From NCBI GenBank assembly GCA_943367595.1, contig CALRJS020000015.1, positions 20,509 through 84,508 of the forward strand: a DNA stretch of 64,000 bases, read 5' to 3'. Shown in pieces: positions 53,355 to 61,404 of the stretch (the stretch's first letter is position 1; every line of letters begins with the position of its first letter). The position numbers and the translations under genes are program-made. The notes under the pieces are model-generated. The model had not been told where the DNA came from and ran no database searches. It saw nothing but the letters and a program-made list of their open reading frames with translations. This DNA comes from MW101C3 sp943367595. Lineage in GTDB: Bacteria; Cyanobacteriota; Cyanobacteriia; PCC-6307; Cyanobiaceae.

Positions 53355-54284
53355 TCAGAGGCGGCTCGGCAGCCGGTGGGTGAGGCTGCGCAGCTTGCGC
53401 AGCGCCTTCAGCTCCACCTGCCGCACCCGTTCACGGGACACGTCGAGCTGGCGGCCGATTTCGGCCAGGGTGTGGCGCTCGTCGCCGTGCAGCCCGAAGC
53501 GGAGTTCGAGCACCTGCCGCTCCTGTTCGGAGAGATGGCTGAGCCAGCGGTTGAGCTGTTCGTGGTGCATGCCACGCTCCACCACATCGAGCGGTTGCTC
53601 GTTGGCGGGATCGGCGATCAGATCCCCGAGAAAACTGCGGCCCTCTTCGCCGTTCACGGGCGCATCAAGGCTGGAGGTGGTGAGGGCCTGGCCCAGCAGG
53701 GCATCAAGCTCTTCGAGCGGCATCGCCATCGCCTCGGCGATTTCGCGGCGGCTGGGCATGGCGCCGAGCTTGTGGGCCAGATCAAGGCTCACGCGGCGGA
53801 TGGCGGTGAGCCGTTCGCTGAGATGCACCGGCAGGCGGATCGTGCGCGACTGGCAGGCGATCGCGCGGGTCATGCTCTGGCGGATCCACCAGAAGGCATA
53901 GGTGGAGAATTTGTAGCCGCGGGTGGGATCGAACTTCTCCACCGCCCGCTCCAGGCCGAGCGAACCTTCCTGGATCAGATCCAGCAGCTCGAGCCCCTTG
54001 CCCTGATATTTCTTGGCCACGCTGACCACGAGCCTCAGGTTGGCTTTCATCATCCGCTGCTTGGAGCGGCGGCCGATCCGGATCAGCTGACGCTCCTGAT
54101 CGGTGGGATGCTCGGGCTCACCGGATTGGGTGAGCTGCATCATCGCCTGCACCTGATTGCCCAGTTCGATCTCTTCGGCAGGGGTGAGCAGAGGTTCGCG
54201 GCCGATGGAGGTGAGATACCAGCTGATCGGATCCCCGCCGCGGCTCCGACTGCTTTTTTCGCCCTGGAGGCTGGAGGCTGTCAT
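53355..54284 (-). CDS. Group 2 sigma-70 factor
   Basis: A 309-residue sigma factor. Region 1.2 (DPISWYLTSIGREPLLTPAEE, ~18-38), region 2 (ANLRLVVSVAKKYQGKGLE through YAFWWIRQSM, ~81-140) with the RpoD-like -10 recognition helix, region 3, and region 4 (LAEIGRQLDVSRERVRQVE, ~275-293) are all present. It lacks the long region 1.1 of the primary factor. Group 2 factors of this length serve light, nutrient or stress responses in cyanobacteria. The deacetylase gene starts just after its stop, suggesting one transcript. The 128-base upstream gap includes an AT-rich stretch that may be its promoter. Confidence 0.93.
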   Translation of the reverse strand: MTASSLQGEKSSRSRGGDPISWYLTSIGREPLLTPAEEIELGNQVQAMMQLTQSGEPEHPTDQERQLIRIGRRSKQRMMKANLRLVVSVAKKYQGKGLELLDLIQEGSLGLERAVEKFDPTRGYKFSTYAFWWIRQSMTRAIACQSRTIRLPVHLSERLTAIRRVSLDLAHKLGAMPSRREIAEAMAMPLEELDALLGQALTTSSLDAPVNGEEGRSFLGDLIADPANEQPLDVVERGMHHEQLNRWLSHLSEQERQVLELRFGLHGDERHTLAEIGRQLDVSRERVRQVELKALRKLRSLTHRLPSRL

Positions 54285-54412
54285 GGAGGAGCCTGTGCCC
54301 GCTGATTGGCGTCACTATCCGGTCAGTTCATTAAAAGGGGCTGTGATTTCAGCAACCTTTCAACTTTCTGCGTGCAAAAGGAAACATTGGCCGGTTTGAG
54401 TGATCGTTTCGT

Positions 54413-56074
54413 TCATCTTTCGCCTGATTCAAGCGGCCGATCCCAAGCCGATCCCAAGGTGGCGGCCACCGCCTGAGGCGTGGTCTGACCAGCCCCTCGC
54501 TGCCGGGCACAGGTCAGGCCGGCCTCGGCATGGTCCAGCACCGCCGCTGCCAGCAGCTCCCCGTCCCCGGCGCCAGCGCACGCGCCTCGCCCGGCGGCGT
54601 ACCCCGACAGCACATCCCCCAGGCCGGCCCGGGCAGCGGCGGCGGCCGCATGGAGCACTTGCCAGCGCCGCCCATCGGCAGCGGCCACCACGGTGCGGGC
54701 CCCCTTGAGGGCCAGGCTCACGCCGCACCGCTGCGCGGCGGCGGCGGCGGCTCGCAGTGGTGTCTCACCGGCCAGGTCGGGGAACAGCCGGGCGAACTCG
54801 CCCTGGTGGGGCGTGAGCCAGGTGGCTCCGGCCCGGCCCCGCAGCCATGGCTCCGGCGCGCCGGCAGCGCCGGCCGCCAGGCGGTTGAGTGCATCGGCAT
54901 CGAGCACCACCAGGCCGGGAAAGCGGCGCAGCGCCTCCCAGCCCTGCTCCTCGCCGCCCGCCGTGGCAGCAGAGCCCTGCTCCATCCTCTGGCCTGCTTC
55001 GCTACCAGCCTCGCTGCCACCCCCGCTGCCGCCGTTGTCGCCCCAGGTGCCGCCCCCGATGCCGGGCCCCACCAGTACGGCATCCAGCCGCTCCAGCAGC
55101 CCGGGAATCGTCAGATCCGCCAGGGCCAGCCCGCCGCCGGCTCGCTCCCCCAGCGCGGCGCTGATCACCACGTGGGGCTGCACCAGCCAGATCTGCTCCG
55201 CCAGGGCGCGGGGCAGGGCCGCCCGCAGGCTGCCGCAGCCGCTGGCGCTGGCCCCCAGCAGGCTGAGCTGGCCGGCGCCGGGGTACGCGGCGCTGCCGCT
55301 CACCACCAGCAGACGGCCGCGCGCGTATTTGCCGGCGGCCAGCGGCCGCTGGGGCCAGGGAGCGGTGGCACGGTCGCTGCCGAGCAGCGCCAGGGGTTGA
55401 TCGGCAGGCAGGCCCGCCAGCAGTGCCGCCGGCAGACCGAGCTCAAGGCGCTCCAACTGGCCCACCCAGGCCAGGGCCGTGTCCTGCACAAGCCCCTGCT
55501 TGAGCAAGCCCAGGCAATACGTAATGGCGGCACAGGCGGCTACCGGGCCCAGGGGCCGGCCGGTGTCGGCGCAGAGGCCCGTGGGCACATCGATCGCCAC
55601 CAGCCGGCCACCCATCAGCCGTTGGCGCTGCTCCAGCAGGGTGGCGATCCGTGGCTCGGGCGGCCGGTGCTGACCGATGCCGAACAGCCCATCGACCCAC
55701 AGCTCGGCCGCCGCCGGATCGGGTGGCGCCGCCAGGCGCTCGATGCCCAGCCAGGCCGCATGGCGCAGATGGGCGTCGGTGAGGGGTTTGTGGAGCTCAA
55801 ATGGGCTCCAGATCCGCACGGCGACACCGGCCAGGTGCAGCTCCCGTGCCACCACCAGCGCATCGCCGCCGTTGTGGCCTGGCCCTGCCAGCACGAGCAC
55901 GCCATCCCGCACCAGCTCCGGCCGCTCCAGCAGCGCCCGGCTGATCGCCAGGGCGGCTTTCTCCATCAACGCTTCCACCGGTAGCCCGCTGGCGAACAGG
56001 CGTTCCTCCAGCGCCGCCATCGGCGCGGATTCCACCAGCAGGTGGGCGGCGTCACGGGCGGGCCAGCAGCTCAT
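54413..56074 (-). CDS. nnr: Bifunctional NAD(P)H-hydrate epimerase / ADP-dependent dehydratase
   Basis: A 553-residue fusion. The N-terminal YjeF epimerase half has VLAGPGHNGGDALVVAREL (~60-78) and WVDGLFGIG. The C-terminal ribokinase-like half has LLVVSGSAAYPGAG, VLVGPGIGGG (~335), LDADALNRLA, TPHQGEFARLFPD and GLGDVLSGYAAG (~499). Together they repair hydrated NAD(P)H. A Gly/Ser/Glu-rich insertion of about 35 residues (after GIGGGTWGDN) in the kinase-like half is unusual. It diverges from mnmA with 47 bases between starts. Confidence 0.92.
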   Translation of the reverse strand: MSCWPARDAAHLLVESAPMAALEERLFASGLPVEALMEKAALAISRALLERPELVRDGVLVLAGPGHNGGDALVVARELHLAGVAVRIWSPFELHKPLTDAHLRHAAWLGIERLAAPPDPAAAELWVDGLFGIGQHRPPEPRIATLLEQRQRLMGGRLVAIDVPTGLCADTGRPLGPVAACAAITYCLGLLKQGLVQDTALAWVGQLERLELGLPAALLAGLPADQPLALLGSDRATAPWPQRPLAAGKYARGRLLVVSGSAAYPGAGQLSLLGASASGCGSLRAALPRALAEQIWLVQPHVVISAALGERAGGGLALADLTIPGLLERLDAVLVGPGIGGGTWGDNGGSGGGSEAGSEAGQRMEQGSAATAGGEEQGWEALRRFPGLVVLDADALNRLAAGAAGAPEPWLRGRAGATWLTPHQGEFARLFPDLAGETPLRAAAAAAQRCGVSLALKGARTVVAAADGRRWQVLHAAAAAARAGLGDVLSGYAAGRGACAGAGDGELLAAAVLDHAEAGLTCARQRGAGQTTPQAVAATLGSAWDRPLESGER

Positions 56075-56121
56075 GGCAGCACTCGAAGGGGGGAGCCCAA
56101 CCGTGCTGGGCGCGTCGCTTC

Positions 56122-57384
56122 ATGATGGAGACGCCCCGACGCTGCGCACTCGCGACGGCGGCACTGCTCCCCTTGGCCTTCTCCCCCCCCGCCACCTCTG
56201 GCGCTCCCGCCGCGCCTTCTGCCCCCGCTGCCCCCACCGCTGCTGCCATGGCCCCTGCCGCTGCCGTGATCGGCCGCCTGCGCGGCTGGCCCGGGGAGCA
56301 GCGGGTGGCTGTGGGGCTCTCCGGTGGCGTCGACAGCTCGCTTACCGCGGCGCTGCTGGTGGAGGCCGGCTGGCAGGTGGAGGGGCTCACCCTCTGGTTG
56401 ATGAGCGGCAAGGGAGCCTGCTGCGCCGAAGGGCTGGTGGACGCGGCCGGGATCTGCGAACAGCTGGCGATTCCGCATCACGTGGTGGATTCACGCGCCC
56501 GCTTCGAGGAGCAGATCGTCGGGTTTCTGGTGGAGGGCTATGCCGCTGGGGTCACGCCCCTGCCCTGCTCCCGCTGCAACCGCGAGGTGAAATTCTCGCC
56601 GATGCTGGAGTGGGCGGAGCGCGAACGCGGCATTGGCCGGATCGCCACCGGCCACTACGCCCGCCTGCGGCACGCTCCCGAAGCGAGCGGCCGTACCCAG
56701 CTGCTGCGCGGCCTGGATGCGCGCAAGGACCAGAGCTACTTCCTTTACGACCTGCCCCAGCAGGTGCTCAGCCGGCTGGTGTTCCCGCTCGGGGAGCTCA
56801 CCAAGGCGGACACGCGACTGGAGGCGGAGCGGTACGGGCTGCGCACGGCCAAGAAGCCTGAATCCCAGGACCTCTGCCTTGCCGATCACCATGGCTCGAT
56901 GAAGGCGTTCCTGGATGCCTACCTGCCGCCGCGCCAGGGGGAGATCGTGCTGAGCGACGGGCGGGTGCTGGGCCAGCATGACGGCATCGAGCACTTCACC
57001 ATCGGCCAGCGCAAAGGACTGGGGGTGGCCTGGAGCGAACCGCTGCACGTGGTGCGCCTCGATGCCGCCATGAACCGGGTGGTGGTGGCGCCGCGGGCTG
57101 AGGCCGGCCGCGGTGGCTGTGTGGTCGGGGCGATCAACTGGGTGTCGATCGATCCGCCCCAGGCGCCGCTGGATCTGGAGGTGCAGGTGCGCTACCGCAG
57201 TGCTCCAGTGGCGGCCCGGCTCACGCCCCTGGCTGCCACCGCCGCCGACACGGCCGCCGGCCGGCCCAGCCGTGCCCGCCTGGAGTTCGCCGAGGAGCAG
57301 TTTTCGATCACTCCCGGCCAGGCGGCGGTGTTCTACGCCGGAGAGGTGCTGCTGGGCGGCGGCTTGATTGCCGCAGGCGACTGA
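56122..57384 (+). CDS. mnmA: tRNA-specific 2-thiouridylase MnmA
   Basis: A 420-codon frame. VAVGLSGGVDSSLTAALLVE holds the PP-loop. PLPCSRCNREVKF carries the first catalytic Cys, ATGHYARL, YFLYDLPQ and SQDLCLADHHG the second Cys, and IGQRKGLGVAW follows. It thiolates U34 of Lys, Glu and Gln tRNAs. The first ~42 residues are Ala/Pro-rich and not conserved; ATG 56248 (APAAAVIGRLRGWPG) is the likely family-type start, but GC-rich third positions before it look coding, so 56122 is kept. Its 3' end overlaps the convergent UbiA-family gene by 52 bases. Confidence 0.92.
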   Translation: MMETPRRCALATAALLPLAFSPPATSGAPAAPSAPAAPTAAAMAPAAAVIGRLRGWPGEQRVAVGLSGGVDSSLTAALLVEAGWQVEGLTLWLMSGKGACCAEGLVDAAGICEQLAIPHHVVDSRARFEEQIVGFLVEGYAAGVTPLPCSRCNREVKFSPMLEWAERERGIGRIATGHYARLRHAPEASGRTQLLRGLDARKDQSYFLYDLPQQVLSRLVFPLGELTKADTRLEAERYGLRTAKKPESQDLCLADHHGSMKAFLDAYLPPRQGEIVLSDGRVLGQHDGIEHFTIGQRKGLGVAWSEPLHVVRLDAAMNRVVVAPRAEAGRGGCVVGAINWVSIDPPQAPLDLEVQVRYRSAPVAARLTPLAATAADTAAGRPSRARLEFAEEQFSITPGQAAVFYAGEVLLGGGLIAAGD

Positions 57385-58373
57385 GTGCACCCGGCTCCTT
57401 GGTGTCCCGGCCCCGGCGGCTGAGGGCGCAAGGGTTCGGGCAGCGGCGCGCCGTACAGCAGCCCAACGCTGATCACGGTGAGCAACCATCCGATCAGGAT
57501 CCAGCGCAGGCCCCGGTCGCGCAGGGCCACCTCCTCCGGTTTCTCGCTGTTGATGTCGGGCTGAAGCTGCTGGCGTCGCTCGGCTTCCTCCGCATCGCTG
57601 ATCAGCTGGTAGCGAAAGAGGCCCGCCAGCACGAACGGCACCGAGAGCAGCATCCAGCTGGTGGAGGCCCCTTTCAAGGCCGGCCCGGCCGCCCAGAGGG
57701 CGTACGACATGAAGGTGCTGGTGGCCACGAGGTTCTCCAGCCGCAGCAGCAAGGGCAGCGAGTAGCGCAGGAGCACTGGACGGGTGACCGTGCCGCGTTC
57801 ACGGCAATGGCGCAGTTCCGCCTTGCGCTTCTCGATGGCCAGAAACAGCGCCAGCAGCCCCACGGTGAGCAGGAACCAGGGGGAGATCACCAGCCGGGCG
57901 GTGAGTCCGCCGGCCACGGCCCGCAGCAGGAAGCCGCTGGCGATGCAGAACAGATCCAGCAGCGGGATGTGCTTCAAGGCCAGGCAGTAGGCCGTCTGGA
58001 TGGCGGCGTAGAGCAGCAGCACCACCACCAGCGCCGGGCTGATGGCGGCGGCCAGCCCCAGGCTGGCGATGGCCAGCACCGCCCCGCACAGCAGGGCCGA
58101 CGGCAGGCCCAGCCGGCCGGAGGCGATGGCCCGGAAGCGCTTGTCGGGATGGAGCCGATCCGCCTCCCGGTCGAGCACATCGTTGAGCAGGTACACGGCA
58201 CTGGCCATTGCGCAGAAGGCGCCGAAGGCCAGCAGCGCCACCCCCCAGACCTGCCAGGCACGGCTGAAAGCGAACAACGGTGCCGCAAAGACCAGCAGGT
58301 TCTTCGTCCACTGCCGCGGTCGGCAGGCAACGAGAAGCACGCAGAGCCGGTTGGAGGCCACACCGTGGGGCAT
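57333..58373 (-). CDS. UbiA-family decaprenyl-phosphate phosphoribosyltransferase-like protein
   Basis: A 346-residue polytopic protein with about eight membrane segments. RPRQWTKNLLVFAAPLF opens the family. NDVLDREADRLHPDKR (~68-83) is the UbiA acidic motif in the form typical of polyprenyl-phosphate phosphoribosyltransferases (arabinan precursor pathway), and FLAIEKRKAELRH (~180) is the second conserved segment. It would make polyprenylphosphoryl-5-phosphoribose; in cyanobacteria a link to cell-surface pentose is inferred. The proline-rich tail encodes the 52-base overlap with mnmA. Start ATG 58373 gives the family-like N-terminus; an extension to 58433 exists. Confidence 0.82.
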   Translation of the reverse strand: MPHGVASNRLCVLLVACRPRQWTKNLLVFAAPLFAFSRAWQVWGVALLAFGAFCAMASAVYLLNDVLDREADRLHPDKRFRAIASGRLGLPSALLCGAVLAIASLGLAAAISPALVVVLLLYAAIQTAYCLALKHIPLLDLFCIASGFLLRAVAGGLTARLVISPWFLLTVGLLALFLAIEKRKAELRHCRERGTVTRPVLLRYSLPLLLRLENLVATSTFMSYALWAAGPALKGASTSWMLLSVPFVLAGLFRYQLISDAEEAERRQQLQPDINSEKPEEVALRDRGLRWILIGWLLTVISVGLLYGAPLPEPLRPQPPGPGHQGAGCTQSPAAIKPPPSSTSPA

Positions 58374-58426
58374 GCACGGCCCGAACCTTACCGGCACCAA
58401 CGCACCGGCACAGCCGCGGCAAGGGC

Positions 58427-58690
58427 TCACCAATAGGGATCGACCGCCAGCTCCACCTGCAGGACGTCGGTGCCCGCCGCGGGAATGGTGGCGATGCAGG
58501 CCCTCAGCACCTCGCCATTGACGTCGATTTCACAGGCGCCGCAGCTGCCGCCCAGGCAGCCGGTGGGAATCACCACCCCGGCCGCGGCCGCCGCCTGCAG
58601 CCAGTCGCTGCCCACCGGTGCGCTGGTGGTGGAGCCATCCGGCCACTGGATCGTCACCAGGGGGGCTGGATTCGGCAGTGCCTCAGGCAT
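58427..58690 (-). CDS. [2Fe-2S] ferredoxin-like protein
   Basis: An 87-residue protein with TGCLGGSCGACEIDVNG (~43-59) and a fourth Cys in RACIA (~64), the plant-type ferredoxin ligand set Cx4Cx2C...C. It is a short, high-GC relative of plant-type ferredoxins, probably a specialised electron donor. Its start overlaps the cobQ stop by 8 bases, so the two are translationally linked. A role in an oxidative step near cobalamin or another cofactor is possible but not shown. Confidence 0.88.
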   Translation of the reverse strand: MPEALPNPAPLVTIQWPDGSTTSAPVGSDWLQAAAAAGVVIPTGCLGGSCGACEIDVNGEVLRACIATIPAAGTDVLQVELAVDPYW

Positions 58691-60257
58691 GGCGTGGCGA
58701 AGGGGGGAAGGGCGCGGTGAGGACGTGGTTCGTCTCGTTCAGCAGCGGGGCCAGGTTCACCTCCGCCTCGAAGGCCTCCGCCAGGCGATCGAGCAGGCCT
58801 TCGCGCTGCAGGCCATGGTGCGGCACTTCCAGCGGCAGGGCGGAGAGGCCGCGCGCCGCGCGCAGCTCATTGAGCCACTGCCGCCGCCAGCGGCCGTTCT
58901 CGAACAGGCCGTGCAGGTAGGAGCCGGCCACCCTGCCCGACCACCAGCCCAACCCGGCGCCGGCCTCACCGGCCGCCAGCGGCTGACAGCGGGCCGGATC
59001 GAGGCATTCGGTGCGGCCCTGATGCAGCTCGAAGCCCTCCAGCGGTGTGCCGGCAGCGGGCCAGCAGGCCAGTTCGCGGCGCTGTCGCAGGGTTTTCCCT
59101 GCCACGAAGCGGGTGGCCAGCGGTAGCAGCCCGAGGCCCCGCCAGCTGTCCCCACCCTCCGCACCGGCGCCCCCCTCCAGCCGCTGGGGATCCTCCAGCC
59201 GTTCTCCCAGCATCTGCAGGCCGCCGCAGAGCCCGAACAGATGGCCGCCGTCAGCCACGAAGCGCAGCAGCGCGTCAGCCAGCGGGCTCTCCTTGAGCGC
59301 GGCCAGATCGCGCAGGGTCTGCTTGCTGCCGGGCAGGATCACCGCATCGGGCTGGCCGAGCGGATCCCCCGGCCGCACCCAGCGCAGGCGCACACTCGGT
59401 TCGGCCTCCAGCGGATCGAAGTCGGAGAAGTTGCTGATCGACGGCAGCCTCACCACGGCGATCTCCAGCTCCGCCTCGGGTTTGCGGGCCCGCCGTTCCA
59501 GCAGATCGAGCGAATCTTCGGGTGGGAAGAGTTCATCGAGCCAGGGCATCACGCCCAGCACCGGAATCCCCGTTTCCTGTTCCAGCCACTGGCGCCCTGC
59601 GTCGAACAGCTGCCGCCGCCCGCGGAAGCGGTTGATCAGGATGCCCCGGATCAGCGGGCGCTCCACCGGTCTGAGCAGGGCCAGGGTGCCGACGATCTGG
59701 GCGAACACACCGCCGCGCTCAATGTCGGCCACCAGCAGGCAGCGGGCGCGCAGGAACTGCGCCAGGCGCAGATTGGTGAGATCCCGCGCCTGCAGGTTCA
59801 CCTCCACCGGGCTGCCGGCCCCCTCCAGCACCAGCCGCCCGCCGGGATGGCTGAGCCGCAGGTCTTCCAGCCCCTGGCGAATCGCCTGCCAACCGGGGCG
59901 GAACCAGTCGCGGTAGTAGTGCTCGGCGCGGGCTGTTCCCACCGCGCGGCCCATGTGGATCACCTCGCTGGTGCTGTCGCCCTGCGGCTTGAGCAGCACC
60001 GGATTCATCGCCACCCGCGGCTCCAGGCCCGCGGCCCAGGCCTGCAGCGCCTGGCTGTAGGCCATTTCGCCGCCGTCCTCATCCACCCAGGCGTTGAGGC
60101 TCATGTTCTGCCCCTTGAAGGGCACCGGTGTTTCGCCGCGGCGCCGCAGCACCCGGCAGAGTGCTGCCGTCATCAGGGATTTGCCGGCGCCGCTGCTGGT
60201 GCCCAGCACCATCAAGGCCGGCGGCACAGGGCCGGAACCCGCAGCCGGTGCGGTCAC
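58683..60257 (-). CDS. cobQ: Cobyric acid synthase
   Basis: A 524-residue amidotransferase. ALMVLGTSSGAGKSLMTAAL (~13-32) is the P-loop, PFKGQNMSLNAWVDEDGGEM the substrate loop. SPVEVNLQARDLTN and DIERGGVFAQIVGTL follow, then the glutaminase domain with GLCGGLQMLG (~343-352, catalytic Cys) and GSYLHGLFEN (His). It amidates adenosylcobyrinic acid diamide to adenosylcobyric acid. Translation likely starts at GTG 60257, which overlaps the upstream stop as GTGA; the open frame further upstream runs through the small gene and is spurious. Confidence 0.93.
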   Translation of the reverse strand: MTAPAAGSGPVPPALMVLGTSSGAGKSLMTAALCRVLRRRGETPVPFKGQNMSLNAWVDEDGGEMAYSQALQAWAAGLEPRVAMNPVLLKPQGDSTSEVIHMGRAVGTARAEHYYRDWFRPGWQAIRQGLEDLRLSHPGGRLVLEGAGSPVEVNLQARDLTNLRLAQFLRARCLLVADIERGGVFAQIVGTLALLRPVERPLIRGILINRFRGRRQLFDAGRQWLEQETGIPVLGVMPWLDELFPPEDSLDLLERRARKPEAELEIAVVRLPSISNFSDFDPLEAEPSVRLRWVRPGDPLGQPDAVILPGSKQTLRDLAALKESPLADALLRFVADGGHLFGLCGGLQMLGERLEDPQRLEGGAGAEGGDSWRGLGLLPLATRFVAGKTLRQRRELACWPAAGTPLEGFELHQGRTECLDPARCQPLAAGEAGAGLGWWSGRVAGSYLHGLFENGRWRRQWLNELRAARGLSALPLEVPHHGLQREGLLDRLAEAFEAEVNLAPLLNETNHVLTAPFPPSPRHA

Positions 60258-60625
60258 AGGCGCGGCCGGTAGCGGCTGATCGCATGGCGCACCTGCTCCT
60301 TCCAGCCGGCGCGGGGAATCTCCTCGCCCCAGCCCGCCAGCAGCTGACGACCCATGGGGGTGAGCCGCACCCGTTCGGTGAGCCCCTGACCATCCACTTC
60401 GCGGCGCAGCACGCCAAGCCGGATCAGCCAGATGAACAGGGTTTCGGTGTCGTCGGCCGTCAGCCTGGTGCTGCAGAGCGTTTCCGCATCGGCGCGGGCC
60501 CACAGCGCCGCGCTGCTGATCGCCTCCTGCTCCAGCAGGCGGTAGAGACTGAGGCGAAACGGCAGGCAGCGCATGGCGCTGGCGGCGCGGGCCAGCGAGC
60601 GAGGGTTGTCCAGGATGGGGTCCAT
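60254..60625 (-). CDS. Npun_F0494-family conserved cyanobacterial protein
   Basis: A 123-residue soluble protein. AMRCLPFRLSLYRLLEQEAIS, FIWLIRLGVLRREVDGQGL (~64-82) and RLTPMGRQLL match the family as recalled, including the typical arrangement reminiscent of a winged-helix fold. Function unknown. Its stop is the GTGA overlap with the cobQ start, making an Npun_F0494-cobQ-ferredoxin unit. It diverges from maf; a 7-base inverted repeat (gcaggcc/ggcctgc) at 60673-60687 lies in the 146-base space between. Confidence 0.75.
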   Translation of the reverse strand: MDPILDNPRSLARAASAMRCLPFRLSLYRLLEQEAISSAALWARADAETLCSTRLTADDTETLFIWLIRLGVLRREVDGQGLTERVRLTPMGRQLLAGWGEEIPRAGWKEQVRHAISRYRPRL

Positions 60626-60771
60626 GGATTGATTCTCCCCAATCGCTGCTTCGGCCGGCGGCGGTTCCTACCGCAGGCCGGGCCTGCATCCCCACAGGAC
60701 CGCAGCTCAAGGCCACACCCTGATCGGCTCCCTGTTTCTTTACCTGTTGCTCTGCCTGGTTCGCCCTCCTG

Positions 60772-61404
60772 TTGTCCTCCGCTGCCGCCGTGTCCACCGT
60801 TCCGTTGGTGCTTGCTTCCGCCTCCCCGGCCCGCCGCCTGCTGCTGGAGCGGGCCCGCCTCCCCCATCGCGTCTTGGTGAGTGGCTTCGATGAAGCCACG
60901 ATCAAGGCGACGGATCCCTGCGAGCTGGCCGTCTGCCTGGCCAGGGCCAAGGCCGAGGCCGTGGCCACCGCCCTGGCCGGCAGCGCCCAAGCCCTCCCCT
61001 GCCCCGAGCTCGTGCTGGGCTGCGATTCGTTGTTTGTGTTTGGCGGCGAAATCCAGGGCAAACCCAGGGATGCCCTGCAGGCGATCGAGCGCTGGCAGCG
61101 CATGTCCGGAGGCTGGGGCGAGCTGCACACGGGCCATTGCCTGCTGGGCAGCGGCGCCCCCCGCCTGGCGGCTGTCACCACCCGCGTGCGCTTCGCTCAA
61201 CTTGAAGCGGCAGAGATCGAGGCCTACGTGGCCAGCGGTGAACCGCTGGGTTGTGCGGGCGGGTTTGCTCTTGAAGGCCGCGGCGGTCTGCTGGTGGAGA
61301 CGATCGAGGGCTGCGTGAGCAATGTGATCGGCCTCAGCCTGCCGCTGTTGCGCCGCTGGTTGAAGGAGGAAGCAGCCCCGCAGATCAGCGGAACAGGTTG
61401 TTGA
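60772..61404 (+). CDS. Maf-family nucleoside triphosphate pyrophosphatase
   Basis: A 210-residue protein with PLVLASASPARRLLLERA (~10-27), SGFDEATIKATDP, CDSLFVFGGEIQGKPRD (~84-100) and the GGFALEGRGGLLVETIEG block of Maf/YhdE/YceF proteins. These hydrolyse dTTP, UTP or modified nucleotides. The start is TTG at 60772; GTG at 60790 (VSTVPLVLAS) is an alternative. It overlaps the convergent YcgJ-like gene by 20 bases. Confidence 0.88.
   Translation: MSSAAAVSTVPLVLASASPARRLLLERARLPHRVLVSGFDEATIKATDPCELAVCLARAKAEAVATALAGSAQALPCPELVLGCDSLFVFGGEIQGKPRDALQAIERWQRMSGGWGELHTGHCLLGSGAPRLAAVTTRVRFAQLEAAEIEAYVASGEPLGCAGGFALEGRGGLLVETIEGCVSNVIGLSLPLLRRWLKEEAAPQISGTGC

Noticed and set aside
7867..53862. 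Scattered gcgatcgc (HIP1-like) octamers, for example near 7868, 12620, 23048, 32066 and 53857
   Set aside because: They are present but not obviously dense, and a count against expectation could not be made, so no repeat feature is claimed.
60626..60771. A cobalamin riboswitch upstream of the cobQ unit
   Set aside because: No B12-box-like sequence was seen; only a 7-base inverted repeat is present at 60673-60687.
60258..61181. Upstream extension of the cobQ frame
   Set aside because: It passes through the Npun_F0494 gene in another phase and antisense to maf; the GTGA overlap gives a normal-length CobQ.
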